From the NCBI RefSeq assembly GCF_001894945.1, contig NZ_BCXE01000012.1, positions 1 through 64,000 of the forward strand: a stretch of DNA of 64,000 nucleotides, written 5' to 3'. Source of the stretch: Rhodococcus ruber NBRC 15591. Its GTDB lineage: Bacteria > Actinomycetota > Actinomycetes > Mycobacteriales > Mycobacteriaceae. A model generated the notes under the pieces. It was not told the origin of the DNA and made no database searches. It saw nothing but the letters and a program-made list of their open reading frames with translations. Position numbers and translations under genes: made by a program. Below, piece after piece: positions 19,692 through 29,620 of the stretch. Within the stretch, counting starts at the first letter, position 1, and every line of letters begins with the position of its first letter.

Positions 19692-20258
19692 CCGCCAGCC
19701 GTAGTCGGCGCGCAGGCGCGCCGCGACCTGCTCGAACCGGGACCGGCCGAGCACCGCGCCTTCGCGCCGGATGCCGTCCTCGGGCACGTCGAGCACGCGG
19801 TCCAGCCGGACCCAGCTGGGCCGGTTGCCGGCGTCCCAGCTGCCGTTACCGAGCGCCAGCCAGTCCCGGTGACCGTCCCGGTCGTCGTTCGACGACAGCA
19901 TGAGGCCGAGCAGGGTGCCGCCGTTGCGTCCGACGACGAGCACGGGCCGGTCCTTGCCCTTGGTCGCGTCCTCCTCGTAGGCCACCCACGTCCACACGAT
20001 CTCGCCCGGGTCGGCGCGGCCGTCGAGATCGGGGGCGTACGCGATCTGCCGGGCGCGCTGCGCGGTGGGGGAAGTACGGGAGGTCACCGGACGGCCCGGC
20101 TTCGGGACCGGTCGGGTGGTGTCGGCTGTCCCGGAGCCGAGGGCGGTCCGGGCCCGGTCGAGAGCGCCGGAGCGCTGCATCTGCTCGAGCAACCGCGGCC
20201 CCTGCTCGACCGCGAGCCGTCCCAGTTGCCTGCCGAGTTTCTTCCATGTGCCAGCCAC
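19689..20258 (-). CDS. PemK/MazF-fold protein with N-terminal helical extension
   Basis: A 189-residue protein. Residues about 1-75 are a basic helical region plus a Pro/Thr linker. Residues about 80-189 resemble the PemK/MazF toxin fold: GEIVWTWVAYEEDATKGKDRPVLVVGRNGG corresponds to the GEI/V...KxRPVLVI strand pair, and LSSND and WVRLDRVLDVP follow in order. A similar protein sits beside lepA in mycobacteria. No antitoxin-like gene is adjacent, so it may be a housekeeping member of the fold rather than an active toxin. GTG start at 20258, divergent from lepA. Confidence 0.75.
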   Translation of the reverse strand: MAGTWKKLGRQLGRLAVEQGPRLLEQMQRSGALDRARTALGSGTADTTRPVPKPGRPVTSRTSPTAQRARQIAYAPDLDGRADPGEIVWTWVAYEEDATKGKDRPVLVVGRNGGTLLGLMLSSNDDRDGHRDWLALGNGSWDAGNRPSWVRLDRVLDVPEDGIRREGAVLGRSRFEQVAARLRADYGWR

Positions 20259-20327
20259 GTCGGCGAGCTTAGCGGCGCCCGCCGCCGCACAGGTGCGGCC
20301 GCGGGACCGGACCCGCCGCGACTTGGA

Positions 20328-20333
20328 TATTCT
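20328..20333 (+). promoter_or_regulatory. -10 hexamer upstream of lepA
   Basis: TATTCT is a good -10 hexamer, giving an expected transcript start near 20340 and a leader of about 49 nt before the proposed lepA start at 20389. Confidence 0.5.
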
Positions 20334-20377
20334 GCAGGGGTGACCGCGGCCCGCCAGGGCTGCTGCCCGTCCGAGTC

Positions 20378-20382
20378 AGGAG
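20378..20382 (+). promoter_or_regulatory. Ribosome-binding site that decides the lepA start
   Basis: AGGAG is followed by six bases and then ATC at 20389. The spacing is ideal, but the codon it serves is not ATG, GTG or TTG; none of those occurs in frame between the upstream stop at 20341 and the GTP-binding loop. Confidence 0.65.
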
Positions 20383-20388
20383 CCCGAC

Positions 20389-22233
<1,845 letters not shown>

Positions 22234-22239
22234 TCCACC

Positions 22240-23172
22240 GTGCTCGAGACCTGGCTCACCCGCACCCTGGGCATCACCGTCCCGCTGCTCGGCGCCCCCA
22301 TGGGCGGCCGTGCCGGCGGCCGCCTGGCCGGGGAGGTGACCCGGGCCGGCGGGCTCGGCCTGATCGGGGCCGCGCGCTACAACACCTCGGAGTGGCTGGC
22401 CGCCGAGTCGGCGGTGGCTCGTGAACTCGGGGGTGGACCGCTCGGTTTCGGGCTGATGACCTGGTCGCTCGCCGACGACGACAGTCTGCTCGACGCGGTG
22501 CTGGCCGAACGGCCCCGCGTGGTGTCGCTGTCGTTCGGCGACCCGGCCCCCTACGTGCCGCGCGTGCGGGCGGCCGGTGCCGTCGTGATCTCGCAGATCA
22601 ACACGATCGACGACCTGCGGGTCGTCGAGGCCGCCGGGGTCGACGCCGTCGTCGCCCAGGGGCACGAGGCCGGCGGTCACACCGGACACATCGGGACGTT
22701 GCCGCTGCTGCAGGAGGTGCTCGAGTCGACGTCGCTTCCGGTGCTCGCCGCGGGTGGCATCGCGTCCGGGCGGGGACTGGCTGCGGTGCTCGCGGCCGGT
22801 GCGGAGGGCGCGCTCGTCGGCACGGCGTTGCTGGCGAGTCCCGAGACGGTGGGACCGGAGTACGCCCGGGACCTGCTCGTCGCGGCGCGCAGCAGCGACA
22901 CCGTCTACACCGACGTCTTCGACCGGGCCCGGCACCAGCCCTGGCCGGCGCGGTGGGGTGGCCGGGCCCTGGCGAACGACTACACCGCCGAATGGCACGC
23001 GCGCGGCGCCGACGAGGAGACGCTCGCCGCCGCGTACGACGCGGCCGACCCCCGGCGGGGCGTGGTCTACGCCGGGGAGGCCGCCGGGCTCGTGCGGGAA
23101 CAACGGCCCGCCGGCGAGATCGTCCGGGACATCGCGGACCGTGCGGAGGAACTGTTGCGCCGATCCTGGTAG
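22240..23172 (+). CDS. Nitronate monooxygenase-like FMN enzyme
   Basis: A 310-residue TIM-barrel flavoprotein of the 2-nitropropane dioxygenase / nitronate monooxygenase family. It shows PLLGAPMGGRAGGRLAGEVTRAGGLGLIGA at the N-terminus, VVAQGHEAGGHTGH with the catalytic His region (about 147-158), and PVLAAGGIASGRGLAAVLAAGAEGALVGT, the FMN-phosphate loop. It oxidises alkyl nitronates or related compounds; the physiological substrate is not readable. It starts with GTG 6 bp after the lepA stop and is probably co-transcribed. The stop is only 4 bp from the convergent GH15 stop. Confidence 0.85.
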   Translation: MLETWLTRTLGITVPLLGAPMGGRAGGRLAGEVTRAGGLGLIGAARYNTSEWLAAESAVARELGGGPLGFGLMTWSLADDDSLLDAVLAERPRVVSLSFGDPAPYVPRVRAAGAVVISQINTIDDLRVVEAAGVDAVVAQGHEAGGHTGHIGTLPLLQEVLESTSLPVLAAGGIASGRGLAAVLAAGAEGALVGTALLASPETVGPEYARDLLVAARSSDTVYTDVFDRARHQPWPARWGGRALANDYTAEWHARGADEETLAAAYDAADPRRGVVYAGEAAGLVREQRPAGEIVRDIADRAEELLRRSW

Positions 23173-23176
23173 CGGG

Positions 23177-25135
23177 TCACGGCGCACGGCGCGCGGGCTG
23201 GAACTCGCCGGCCGCGATCTGCTCCTCCGCGCGGATCACGTGCACGACCGCATTGATCTGGGCCAGGTGGGTGAAGGCCTGGGGGAAGTTGCCCAGGTGC
23301 CGGCCCGAGCGCGGGTCGATCTCCTCGGCGTAGAGCTTGAGCGGGCTGGCGTAGCCGAGGAGCCGTTCGCACAGGATGCGGGCCCTTTCCACCTCCCCGA
23401 TCTCCACGAGGGCGGAGACCAGCCAGAACGAGCAGATCGTGAAGGTGCCCTCCTCGCCGGTCAGCCCGTCGTCGGTCGAGTCCACCCGGTACCGCAGGAC
23501 CAGTCCGTCCTCGGTGAGTTCGTCCTCGATCGCCAGGACCGTCGCCCGCACCCGCGGATCGTCGGCCGGCAGGAACCGCAGCAGCACCACCAGCAGCGCC
23601 GAGGCGTCGAGGGAGGGGTGCCCGTAGCGCTGGGTGAACACCCCGCGCTCGTCGACGCCGTGCGCGAGGATGTCCGCCTTGATCTCGTCCGCCACGGCCT
23701 CCCACCGCACCGCGTAGTCGGGGCGGCCGTGTGTGCGCGCCAGCCGTGCGCCCCGGTCGAGCGCGACCCAGCACATCACCTTGGACGAGGTGAAGTGCTG
23801 GGGCTCACCCCGCACCTCCCAGATGCCGCGATCGGGCAGGCGCCAGTGCTGCTCGGCCTGCCCGACGAGGCGTTTCACGGCCGGCCAGAAGGACTGGGGC
23901 ATGTGCCGGCGGGTCCTCGCGTGCAGGTACACCGAGTCCAGCATCGCGCCCCAGATGTCGTGCTGCACTTGATGATACGCATCGTTTCCGATCCGTACCG
24001 GACGCGCTCCGTCGTAGCCGCACAGGTGCTCGAGCTGCGATTCGGTGAGCACCCGCTCGCCGCCCACGCCGTACATGACCTGCAACGGCTGCAATGTGCC
24101 GTCCTCGCTGCGGGACGCGTCGGAGATGAAGGCGAAGAACGCGTCGGCCTCCCGGTCGAGCCCGAGCGTGTACAGACCCCACAGCGCGAACGTCGAATCG
24201 CGTACCCACGCGTAGCGGTAATCCCAGTTCCTTTCTCCGCCAGGTGTTTCCGGAAGGGATGTGGTGGCTGCGGCGAGCAGTGCCCCGGTGGGCGCGTAGG
24301 TCAGTCCCTTGAGGGTCAGTGCGCTGCGCTGCAGGTAGCTGCGCCAGGGGTGATCGGGGAAACGACCGGTGGTGATCCACTCCCGCCAGAAGTCCGCGGT
24401 CTCGGCCATCTTCGCGGCGGCCTCCTCGTACGTCCCCGGGCACGGCACGTCCGACCACGACAGGGCGACGAACGCCTTGTCGCCCTTGCGCATCCGGGTT
24501 CGTGCCCGTGCCTCCCCGTCCTCGAGGCCGAGCCGGAGATCGGTGGTGAGCCGCAGTTCGGGGTGCTCCCCGGGTTCACCGGCGGTGCAGTACGCCGTGG
24601 CCTCCTCGTACACCTTGCCCGTGTACTCCCAGCGCGCCGGGGCGCGATGGTAGTCGAACGCGGGGGCGCAACTGACCTCGAGTTCCACGGTCCCGCTCAC
24701 GCAGCGGACGGTGCGCAGCAGCATGTGCTCGGCGTCCCAGTCCGTCGGTGTCCGCGTGTCGGTCCGCGACCGCTCCTGGACGGCATGCCACGGCGCCATC
24801 ACCAGGGCGTCGCGCACCACTATCCATCCCGTCTCGGTCTGCCACGTCGTCTCGAGGATCAGTCCACCGGGCAGGTACCGGCGTGCCGCCGGGACGGTGC
24901 GGTCGTGCGGGCCGATGCGGAAGTAGCCGGCACTGCGGTCGAGGATCGCGCCGAACACGCTGGGCGAGTCCGGCCGGGGCAGGCACATCCATTCGACCGC
25001 CCCGTTGCGGGCGATGAGGCAGGTCGTTTCGCAGTCCGACAGGAACGCGTAGTCGTCGATCGGCGGGTAGGGGCTCCGGTGCGGCGGGTGCGAATGCGCG
25101 GACGAGAGCCCCGATCCTTCAAACGTGTGTGCCAT
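23177..25135 (-). CDS. GH15-family glycosidase, trehalase-like
   Basis: A 652-residue cytoplasmic glycoside hydrolase family 15 protein. The N-terminal beta-sandwich begins PPIDDYAFLSDCETTCLIARNGAVEWMCLPR, typical of the trehalase-like subgroup. The (alpha/alpha)6 barrel has GGERNWDYRYAWVRDSTFALW, DRGIWEVRGEPQHFTSSKVMCWVALDR (probable acid Glu in EVRG) and EEIDPRSGRHLGNFPQAFTHLA (probable base Glu). Mycobacterial homologues near lepA act on trehalose; that role here is by analogy. Three consecutive start codons (GTG 25141, GTG 25138, ATG 25135) exist; ATG was chosen, with little ribosome-site support. Confidence 0.85.
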   Translation of the reverse strand: MAHTFEGSGLSSAHSHPPHRSPYPPIDDYAFLSDCETTCLIARNGAVEWMCLPRPDSPSVFGAILDRSAGYFRIGPHDRTVPAARRYLPGGLILETTWQTETGWIVVRDALVMAPWHAVQERSRTDTRTPTDWDAEHMLLRTVRCVSGTVELEVSCAPAFDYHRAPARWEYTGKVYEEATAYCTAGEPGEHPELRLTTDLRLGLEDGEARARTRMRKGDKAFVALSWSDVPCPGTYEEAAAKMAETADFWREWITTGRFPDHPWRSYLQRSALTLKGLTYAPTGALLAAATTSLPETPGGERNWDYRYAWVRDSTFALWGLYTLGLDREADAFFAFISDASRSEDGTLQPLQVMYGVGGERVLTESQLEHLCGYDGARPVRIGNDAYHQVQHDIWGAMLDSVYLHARTRRHMPQSFWPAVKRLVGQAEQHWRLPDRGIWEVRGEPQHFTSSKVMCWVALDRGARLARTHGRPDYAVRWEAVADEIKADILAHGVDERGVFTQRYGHPSLDASALLVVLLRFLPADDPRVRATVLAIEDELTEDGLVLRYRVDSTDDGLTGEEGTFTICSFWLVSALVEIGEVERARILCERLLGYASPLKLYAEEIDPRSGRHLGNFPQAFTHLAQINAVVHVIRAEEQIAAGEFQPARRAP

Positions 25136-25187
25136 CACCACATGATCCCGGCACCCGGCCCCCGGCGTCCACCGAACGGGTGCCGAC

Positions 25188-25193
25188 TAGGGT
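25188..25193 (+). promoter_or_regulatory. -10 hexamer for leaderless small membrane gene
   Basis: TAGGGT ends 6 nt before the GTG at 25200, the leaderless spacing. It lies in the short divergent gap with the GH15 gene. Confidence 0.45.
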
Positions 25194-25199
25194 GGGGGC

Positions 25200-25406
25200 G
25201 TGGATCGGGCGGCATCGTGGTGGGACGGCTTCGAGTTGTGGCTGGCCGGCCTCCCGTTCGTCCCGCAGGTCGCGCTCGTGCTGGGTGTCGTGGTGCCGGT
25301 GTGCGCCGGCGTGGCCTGGTTGCTCGACCGTGCCCTCGCGGGCGTCCTCGCGGCCGTCGGGCGCAGGGAGCCGGCCGCGTCCGAACCGAAGACGGAGGAT
25401 CGCTGA
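25200..25406 (+). CDS. Small single-helix membrane protein
   Basis: A 68-residue protein with an N-terminal Trp-rich amphipathic stretch (WWDGFELWLAGLPFVPQ), one membrane helix (about 23-46, VALVLGVVVPVCAGVAWLLD), and a short charged C-terminus. Mycobacteria carry a similar small membrane ORF beside the sulfate-binding protein gene subI, so it is a conserved gene of unknown role. The frame is closed one base before the next tiny ORF. Confidence 0.65.
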   Translation: MDRAASWWDGFELWLAGLPFVPQVALVLGVVVPVCAGVAWLLDRALAGVLAAVGRREPAASEPKTEDR

Positions 25407-25407
25407 C

Positions 25408-25485
25408 ATGCCGCGCTCACGCGTGACCCTCACCCTGGCCGCCCTGCTCGTTCTCGTCGTCGTGGCCTGGCTGCTGACCCGTTGA
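25408..25485 (+). CDS. 25-residue single-helix peptide
   Basis: ATG at 25408 to TGA at 25485 encodes 25 residues: a basic start (MPRSR) and one hydrophobic helix (TLTLAALLVLVVVAWLL) ending TR. GGAGG (25394-25398) lies 9 bp upstream, inside the end of the previous gene, and the ATG is one base after that gene's TGA. Position, ribosome site and clean hydrophobic character support a real micro-ORF between the small membrane gene and the sulfate-binding lipoprotein gene. No function is recognised. Confidence 0.5.
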   Translation: MPRSRVTLTLAALLVLVVVAWLLTR

Positions 25486-25504
25486 TCCGCGCCGGAGGTG
25501 TGTC

Positions 25505-26521
25505 GTGAGATTCCGTCCGAGCCGGCACGTCGTCGCGCTCGCAGCCGCCGCCGCGCTCACGGCGTGCTCGGCCGGTGACGGGCGGGGGAGCGACGACGGT
25601 GGGGCCGGCGCCGGCCCCACCGTCGACCTGTACGCCGCCGAGGGGGCCCGGGCAGCGCTGGACGCGGTGATCGCCGCGTTCGGCAGCACCGACGCCGGCG
25701 AGGACGTCCGCTTCGACGTCACGTCCGGTCCGTCCGCGCAGCAGGCTGCCGCCGTCGTCGACGGCGCCTCGGCGGATTTCGTGACCTTCGCCACGGTGCC
25801 GGACCTGTCCGGGCTCGTCGATGCCGGGTTGGTCGACGCGGACTGGAACGCGGGGGCGTACCGGGGGATTCCGTACGGATCCGTCGTGGCGATGCTCGTG
25901 CGGGAGGACAACCCGTGGGGCGTGACGGACTGGGACGACCTGCTCGCTCCGGGCCTCGAGGTGATCACGCCCGACCCGTCGGCTTCCGGCGCGGCCGAGC
26001 TCAACCTGCTCGCCGCCTACGCCGCGACGAGCAACGGCGGTGCCGACCCGCAGGCGGGCCGGGACTACCTCACGGCGCTGGTCGGTGACCACATCGAGTC
26101 CTGGCCCGCGAGCGCCGAAGAGGCCGTGGAGATGTTCGTGCGGGGTGCCGGCGACGTGCTGCTCCTGTCGGAACGCGACGCGGTCCGGCTCGAGCGCGAC
26201 GGCGCCGCGGTCCGGCGCGTGCCCTTGACCACCACCCTCCGGATCGACAGTCCCGCGGTGGTGATCGACAACGCGCCCGACGTGGTGGCCGCTCAGGAGT
26301 TCAACGACTTCCTCTACACCGCGCAGGCGCAGAGGATTTGGGCTTCCGCCGGATTCCGGCCGGCCGACCCGGGCGTCGCGCGGGAGTTCGCCGGAGACTT
26401 CCCGGCCCCCGAAACGCTGTGGACCGTCGACGATCTCGGTGGCTGGAGTGCGGTCGAGGCCGAGCTGTTCCGGCCCGGCACCGGCAGCATCGCCGTGATC
26501 TACGCCGAGGCGACGAAGTAG
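25505..26521 (+). CDS. subI: Sulfate ABC transporter substrate-binding lipoprotein
   Basis: A 338-residue periplasmic binding protein. The signal peptide ends in lipobox LTAC (Cys near 21), so it is a membrane-anchored lipoprotein. The mature part follows the sulfate-binding pattern: VDLYAAEGARAALDAVIAAF, VTSGPSAQQAAAV, ADFVTFATVPDL, IPYGSVVAMLVREDNPWGVTDWDDLL, ITPDPSASGAAELNLLAAY. In mycobacteria subI is followed by cysT-cysW-cysA. Here those genes are missing and the next gene is on the other strand, so the permease must be elsewhere or the protein has another partner. GTG start at 25505. Confidence 0.8.
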   Translation: MRFRPSRHVVALAAAAALTACSAGDGRGSDDGGAGAGPTVDLYAAEGARAALDAVIAAFGSTDAGEDVRFDVTSGPSAQQAAAVVDGASADFVTFATVPDLSGLVDAGLVDADWNAGAYRGIPYGSVVAMLVREDNPWGVTDWDDLLAPGLEVITPDPSASGAAELNLLAAYAATSNGGADPQAGRDYLTALVGDHIESWPASAEEAVEMFVRGAGDVLLLSERDAVRLERDGAAVRRVPLTTTLRIDSPAVVIDNAPDVVAAQEFNDFLYTAQAQRIWASAGFRPADPGVAREFAGDFPAPETLWTVDDLGGWSAVEAELFRPGTGSIAVIYAEATK

Positions 26522-26589
26522 GAGGATGCCGCCCCCACGGTCGAGGCGCTCGAAATTCCTTGCGCGAAGCGGAGTTCTGGGACCGAGGG

Positions 26590-27471
26590 TCATTCCCGGC
26601 AGATGAGCACCGGGCAGCGGGAATGGTGGAGCAGGCCCTGACCGGTGGAGCCGAGGAGGGCCGACGCGATCGTGCTGCGACCGTGGCTGCCCACCGCGAC
26701 GAGTTGCGCGTCGACGGAGCGCTCGATGAGGGCCACCATCGCGCCGCGGCGCTCGAGCTCGGGCCGCACCTCGACGTCGGGATATCGCTCGCGCCACCCG
26801 CCCAGGCTCTCCGCGAGGTCGGCGGCCTTCTGCTGCGCGTACGTCGACCAGTCGACGAAGCGCGCGGACTCGTCGTAGCCGCGCAGGGTGGACTGCTCGG
26901 TCCACGCGTGCACCGCGATCAACGGGACGCCGAGGAACGAGGCGAACTCGAACGCGTGCTCGATGGCGGCCGTGCTCAAGGCGCTGCCGTCGACACCGAC
27001 GACGACCGGCCGGGTGTCCACCTCCTCGTGGTCGCCTTCGCCCCGCCACGCCACGACCGGGCAGCGGGCCTGGTTGGCGACGCGGACGACGTCGGAGCCG
27101 GCGAACATCGAGCGCAGTTCCCCGGTCGTGGTTCGGCCGACCACCAGCAGACGGGCCGTATTCGACAGTTCGACGAGGGTCTTCGCCGGGGGGCCCGACC
27201 GGCTGCTGCAGTCGACCTCGACATCCGTACGACCGTCGAGCGCCGCGCGCCGGGCACGTTCGAGCAGCCGTTCGCTGTCGGCCTGCAAGAGCTTGGCGAA
27301 CTCCTCCCTGGATCTGCCGGTGGCGCTCGGCGCCTCGGGGAGCACGTTGACCAGGTGCAACGGCTCACCGAAGATCCGGGCGGCGGACGCGGCCCAGTGC
27401 GCCGCGGAGAACGAGCCGTCCGAACCGTCGACCCCGACGACGATCCCGTGCCGAATCGGTGCTGTGGCCAT
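26590..27471 (-). CDS. Universal stress protein, tandem UspA domains
   Basis: A 293-residue protein with two UspA domains. Domain 1 (about 8-145) begins GIVVGVDGSDGSFSAAHWA. Domain 2 (about 155-293) begins VVVGVDGSALSTAAIEHA and has the ATP-binding G-2X-G-9X-G(S/T) pattern in GSHGRSTIASALLGSTGQ. The equivalent motif in domain 1 (VGRTTTGELRSMFAGSDV) is degenerate, so probably only domain 2 binds ATP well. AAGGAGG lies 8 bp before the ATG. Tandem Usp proteins of actinobacteria are often induced in hypoxia, but no regulator site was seen here. Confidence 0.88.
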   Translation of the reverse strand: MATAPIRHGIVVGVDGSDGSFSAAHWAASAARIFGEPLHLVNVLPEAPSATGRSREEFAKLLQADSERLLERARRAALDGRTDVEVDCSSRSGPPAKTLVELSNTARLLVVGRTTTGELRSMFAGSDVVRVANQARCPVVAWRGEGDHEEVDTRPVVVGVDGSALSTAAIEHAFEFASFLGVPLIAVHAWTEQSTLRGYDESARFVDWSTYAQQKAADLAESLGGWRERYPDVEVRPELERRGAMVALIERSVDAQLVAVGSHGRSTIASALLGSTGQGLLHHSRCPVLICRE

Positions 27472-27543
27472 GACGATGCCTCCTTGCCTCGAGTCCAGTC
27501 TGTGCCGACAGGACCGGAGTGCGCCAGAGGCAATCGGTGGGCG

Positions 27544-28299
27544 TCAGGCGGTGCGACGCGACGCGACCCCGGCGTGCACGAGCGACTGCCGGTAGCGCTC
27601 GTCGACCACGAACCCGACGGCGGGGGAGTCCGCGAGGGTGCCGGAACAGACGACCTCCGGGAACTCCGCCCGGGCGGCGGCGGCGGCGCGGTCCCACAGC
27701 AGTCCGGGCGCGAGCATCCAGGGGGCGAGCACGAGCGTGCTGGCACCGGCGGCACGCAGGTCCGCCAGGGCGTCGACGACCGTCGGCGCCGCGGCGGTGG
27801 CGAAGCACGTGCGGCCCCACGCCCACGCCGTGCCCCGCAGCAGGCGCGGGGTGATCGCCGCGGTGGCGGCATTGGCGTCCCGGCGCCGGGATCCGACCGC
27901 GCACAGGGCGACGCCCACGCTCGGGTCGGTCCGGGAGACACCGGCCGCGCCGATCGTCTCGCTCACCGCGGACACGAGACGGTCGTCCGCGCCGAGGACG
28001 TCCGCCTGGACCACGTCGAGACGCGGATGCCGGACGCGGGCCTCGGCGAGGAGCGCGGGCAGATCGACCCGGGCGTGGAAGGCGCTGCCCAGCAGCAACG
28101 GGACCACCACGACGCGGCGGTGCCCCTCGGCGGCGACGGCATCGACGACCTGCCCCACCGAGGGGGTGTTCAGATCCAGGAACGCAAGCCGCACCTCCCG
28201 GTCCGGGTGGCGGTCCCGCAGCGCCGCCAGCGCGGCAGCCATGGCGCGCGCCGAGCGCGGGTCACGGCTGCCGTGCGCGACGGCGACGAGGGGGATCAT
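27544..28299 (-). CDS. Sirohydrochlorin ferrochelatase (CbiX/SirB family, Che1-like)
   Basis: A 251-residue chelatase that inserts Fe(II) into sirohydrochlorin to make siroheme, the cofactor of the sulfite reductase four genes upstream. It starts IPLVAVAHGSRDPRSARAM, with the metal-binding His in AHGS, and has VVVVPLLLGSAFHARVDLP, the second CbiX signature. The ATG at 28299 overlaps the cysN stop (ATGA), making it the last gene of the sulfur operon. The context strongly favours iron and siroheme over a cobalt-chelatase role. Confidence 0.85.
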   Translation of the reverse strand: MIPLVAVAHGSRDPRSARAMAAALAALRDRHPDREVRLAFLDLNTPSVGQVVDAVAAEGHRRVVVVPLLLGSAFHARVDLPALLAEARVRHPRLDVVQADVLGADDRLVSAVSETIGAAGVSRTDPSVGVALCAVGSRRRDANAATAAITPRLLRGTAWAWGRTCFATAAAPTVVDALADLRAAGASTLVLAPWMLAPGLLWDRAAAAARAEFPEVVCSGTLADSPAVGFVVDERYRQSLVHAGVASRRTA

Positions 28300-29618
28300 G
28301 CGGGGACGCGGTCCCCGAGCTCGATCTCGGCGAGGCTGTTGCCCACCAGGCCCGCGGCGAGGGTGTTCCCACCGGCGGGGTCGATGAGCAGGAAGCTGCC
28401 CGTGCGGCGGTTGACCTTGTAGTCGTCGGCCGCGATGGGTTCGGCGACCCGGACGGTGATGCGGGCGATCTCGTTGAGTTCGAGCGACTCGGGGGCGGGA
28501 ACCGACGTCAGGGTCTGTTCGTCGAAGCGCTCCTCGAGCGTCCCGACGATCGCCTGGGTCGTGCGGGTGCCGTGCTTGAGCAGCAGCCGGGCGCCGGGCC
28601 GCAGCGGCTTCTCGGCCAGCCAGCACACCGTCGCCTCGAACTGGCCGATCGGTTCCGGGGCGGCGGCCGGGGCGGCGATGACGTCCCCGCGCGAGACGTC
28701 GACGTCGTCCGCGAGGACGAGGGTGACGCTGCGGCCGGCATGGGCGAACGCGAGCTCGCCGTCGGCGGTGTCGATCCGCTCGATCGTGGTCCGGGTGCCC
28801 GCGGGCAGGATCACGACCTCGTCGCCGGGCCGGACGGTGCCTGCCGCGATCTGTCCGGCGTAGCCGCGGTAGTCCGGGTAGTCGGCGGTGCGGGGCCGGA
28901 TCACGTACTGCACCGGGAACCGCAGCCCGATCTCGTGGCGGCCGTGGACGTCGGCGTCGACCGGGACGGACTCGAGGTGCTCGATGAGCGTCGGGCCGTC
29001 GTAGTACGGCGTGTTCTCCGAACGGACCGCGACGTTGTCGCCGTGCAGTGCGGAGACCGGGATCTCCTGCACGTCCTCCGGCGACCAGCCGAGCGACCGG
29101 GTCAGCTCGTTGAACCGGCCGCAGATGTCGGCGAACACGGCCGCCGGGTCGTCGACCAGATCGATCTTGTTGACCGCCAGCACGAGCTTGGGCACGCCGA
29201 GCAACGCGAGCACGGCGGCGTGCTTGCGGGTCTGCGCGACCACACCCTTGCGTGCGTCGACGAGCAGCACCACGAGCTGGGCGGTGGATGCCCCCGAGAC
29301 GGTGTTGCGGGTGTACTGCACGTGTCCCGGGGTGTCCGCCAGCACGAAACTGCGCCGGGGGGTGGCGAAGTAGCGGTACGCGACGTCGATGGTGATGCCC
29401 TGTTCGCGCTCGGCACGCAGGCCGTCGACGAGCAGGGACAGGTCCGGGGTGTCGAGCCCCTTGTCGACCGAGGCGCGGGTGACCGCGTCGATCTGGTCGG
29501 CGAGCACGGACTTGGTGTCGTACAGGAGCCGGCCCACCAGGGTGGACTTGCCGTCGTCGACACTGCCGGCGGTGGCGAGCCGGAGCAGCTGCGTGCTGTG
29601 CACGGGGAGGTCGCTCAT
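28296..29618 (-). CDS. cysN: Sulfate adenylyltransferase subunit 1 (GTPase)
   Basis: CysN (440 residues) is the EF-Tu-like GTPase that drives ATP sulfurylase. G1 is GSVDDGKS (18-25), followed by REQGITIDVAYRYF, DTPGHVQYTRN and NKIDLVDD. It ends at the EF-Tu-like C-terminal domain (NRRTGSFLLIDPAGGNTLAAG). The APS kinase (CysC) domain fused to mycobacterial CysNC is absent. This fits direct reduction of APS by the CysH here and means PAPS must come from elsewhere if it is made. It starts 2 bp after the cysD stop. Confidence 0.95.
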   Translation of the reverse strand: MSDLPVHSTQLLRLATAGSVDDGKSTLVGRLLYDTKSVLADQIDAVTRASVDKGLDTPDLSLLVDGLRAEREQGITIDVAYRYFATPRRSFVLADTPGHVQYTRNTVSGASTAQLVVLLVDARKGVVAQTRKHAAVLALLGVPKLVLAVNKIDLVDDPAAVFADICGRFNELTRSLGWSPEDVQEIPVSALHGDNVAVRSENTPYYDGPTLIEHLESVPVDADVHGRHEIGLRFPVQYVIRPRTADYPDYRGYAGQIAAGTVRPGDEVVILPAGTRTTIERIDTADGELAFAHAGRSVTLVLADDVDVSRGDVIAAPAAAPEPIGQFEATVCWLAEKPLRPGARLLLKHGTRTTQAIVGTLEERFDEQTLTSVPAPESLELNEIARITVRVAEPIAADDYKVNRRTGSFLLIDPAGGNTLAAGLVGNSLAEIELGDRVPA

Positions 29619-29620
29619 GA

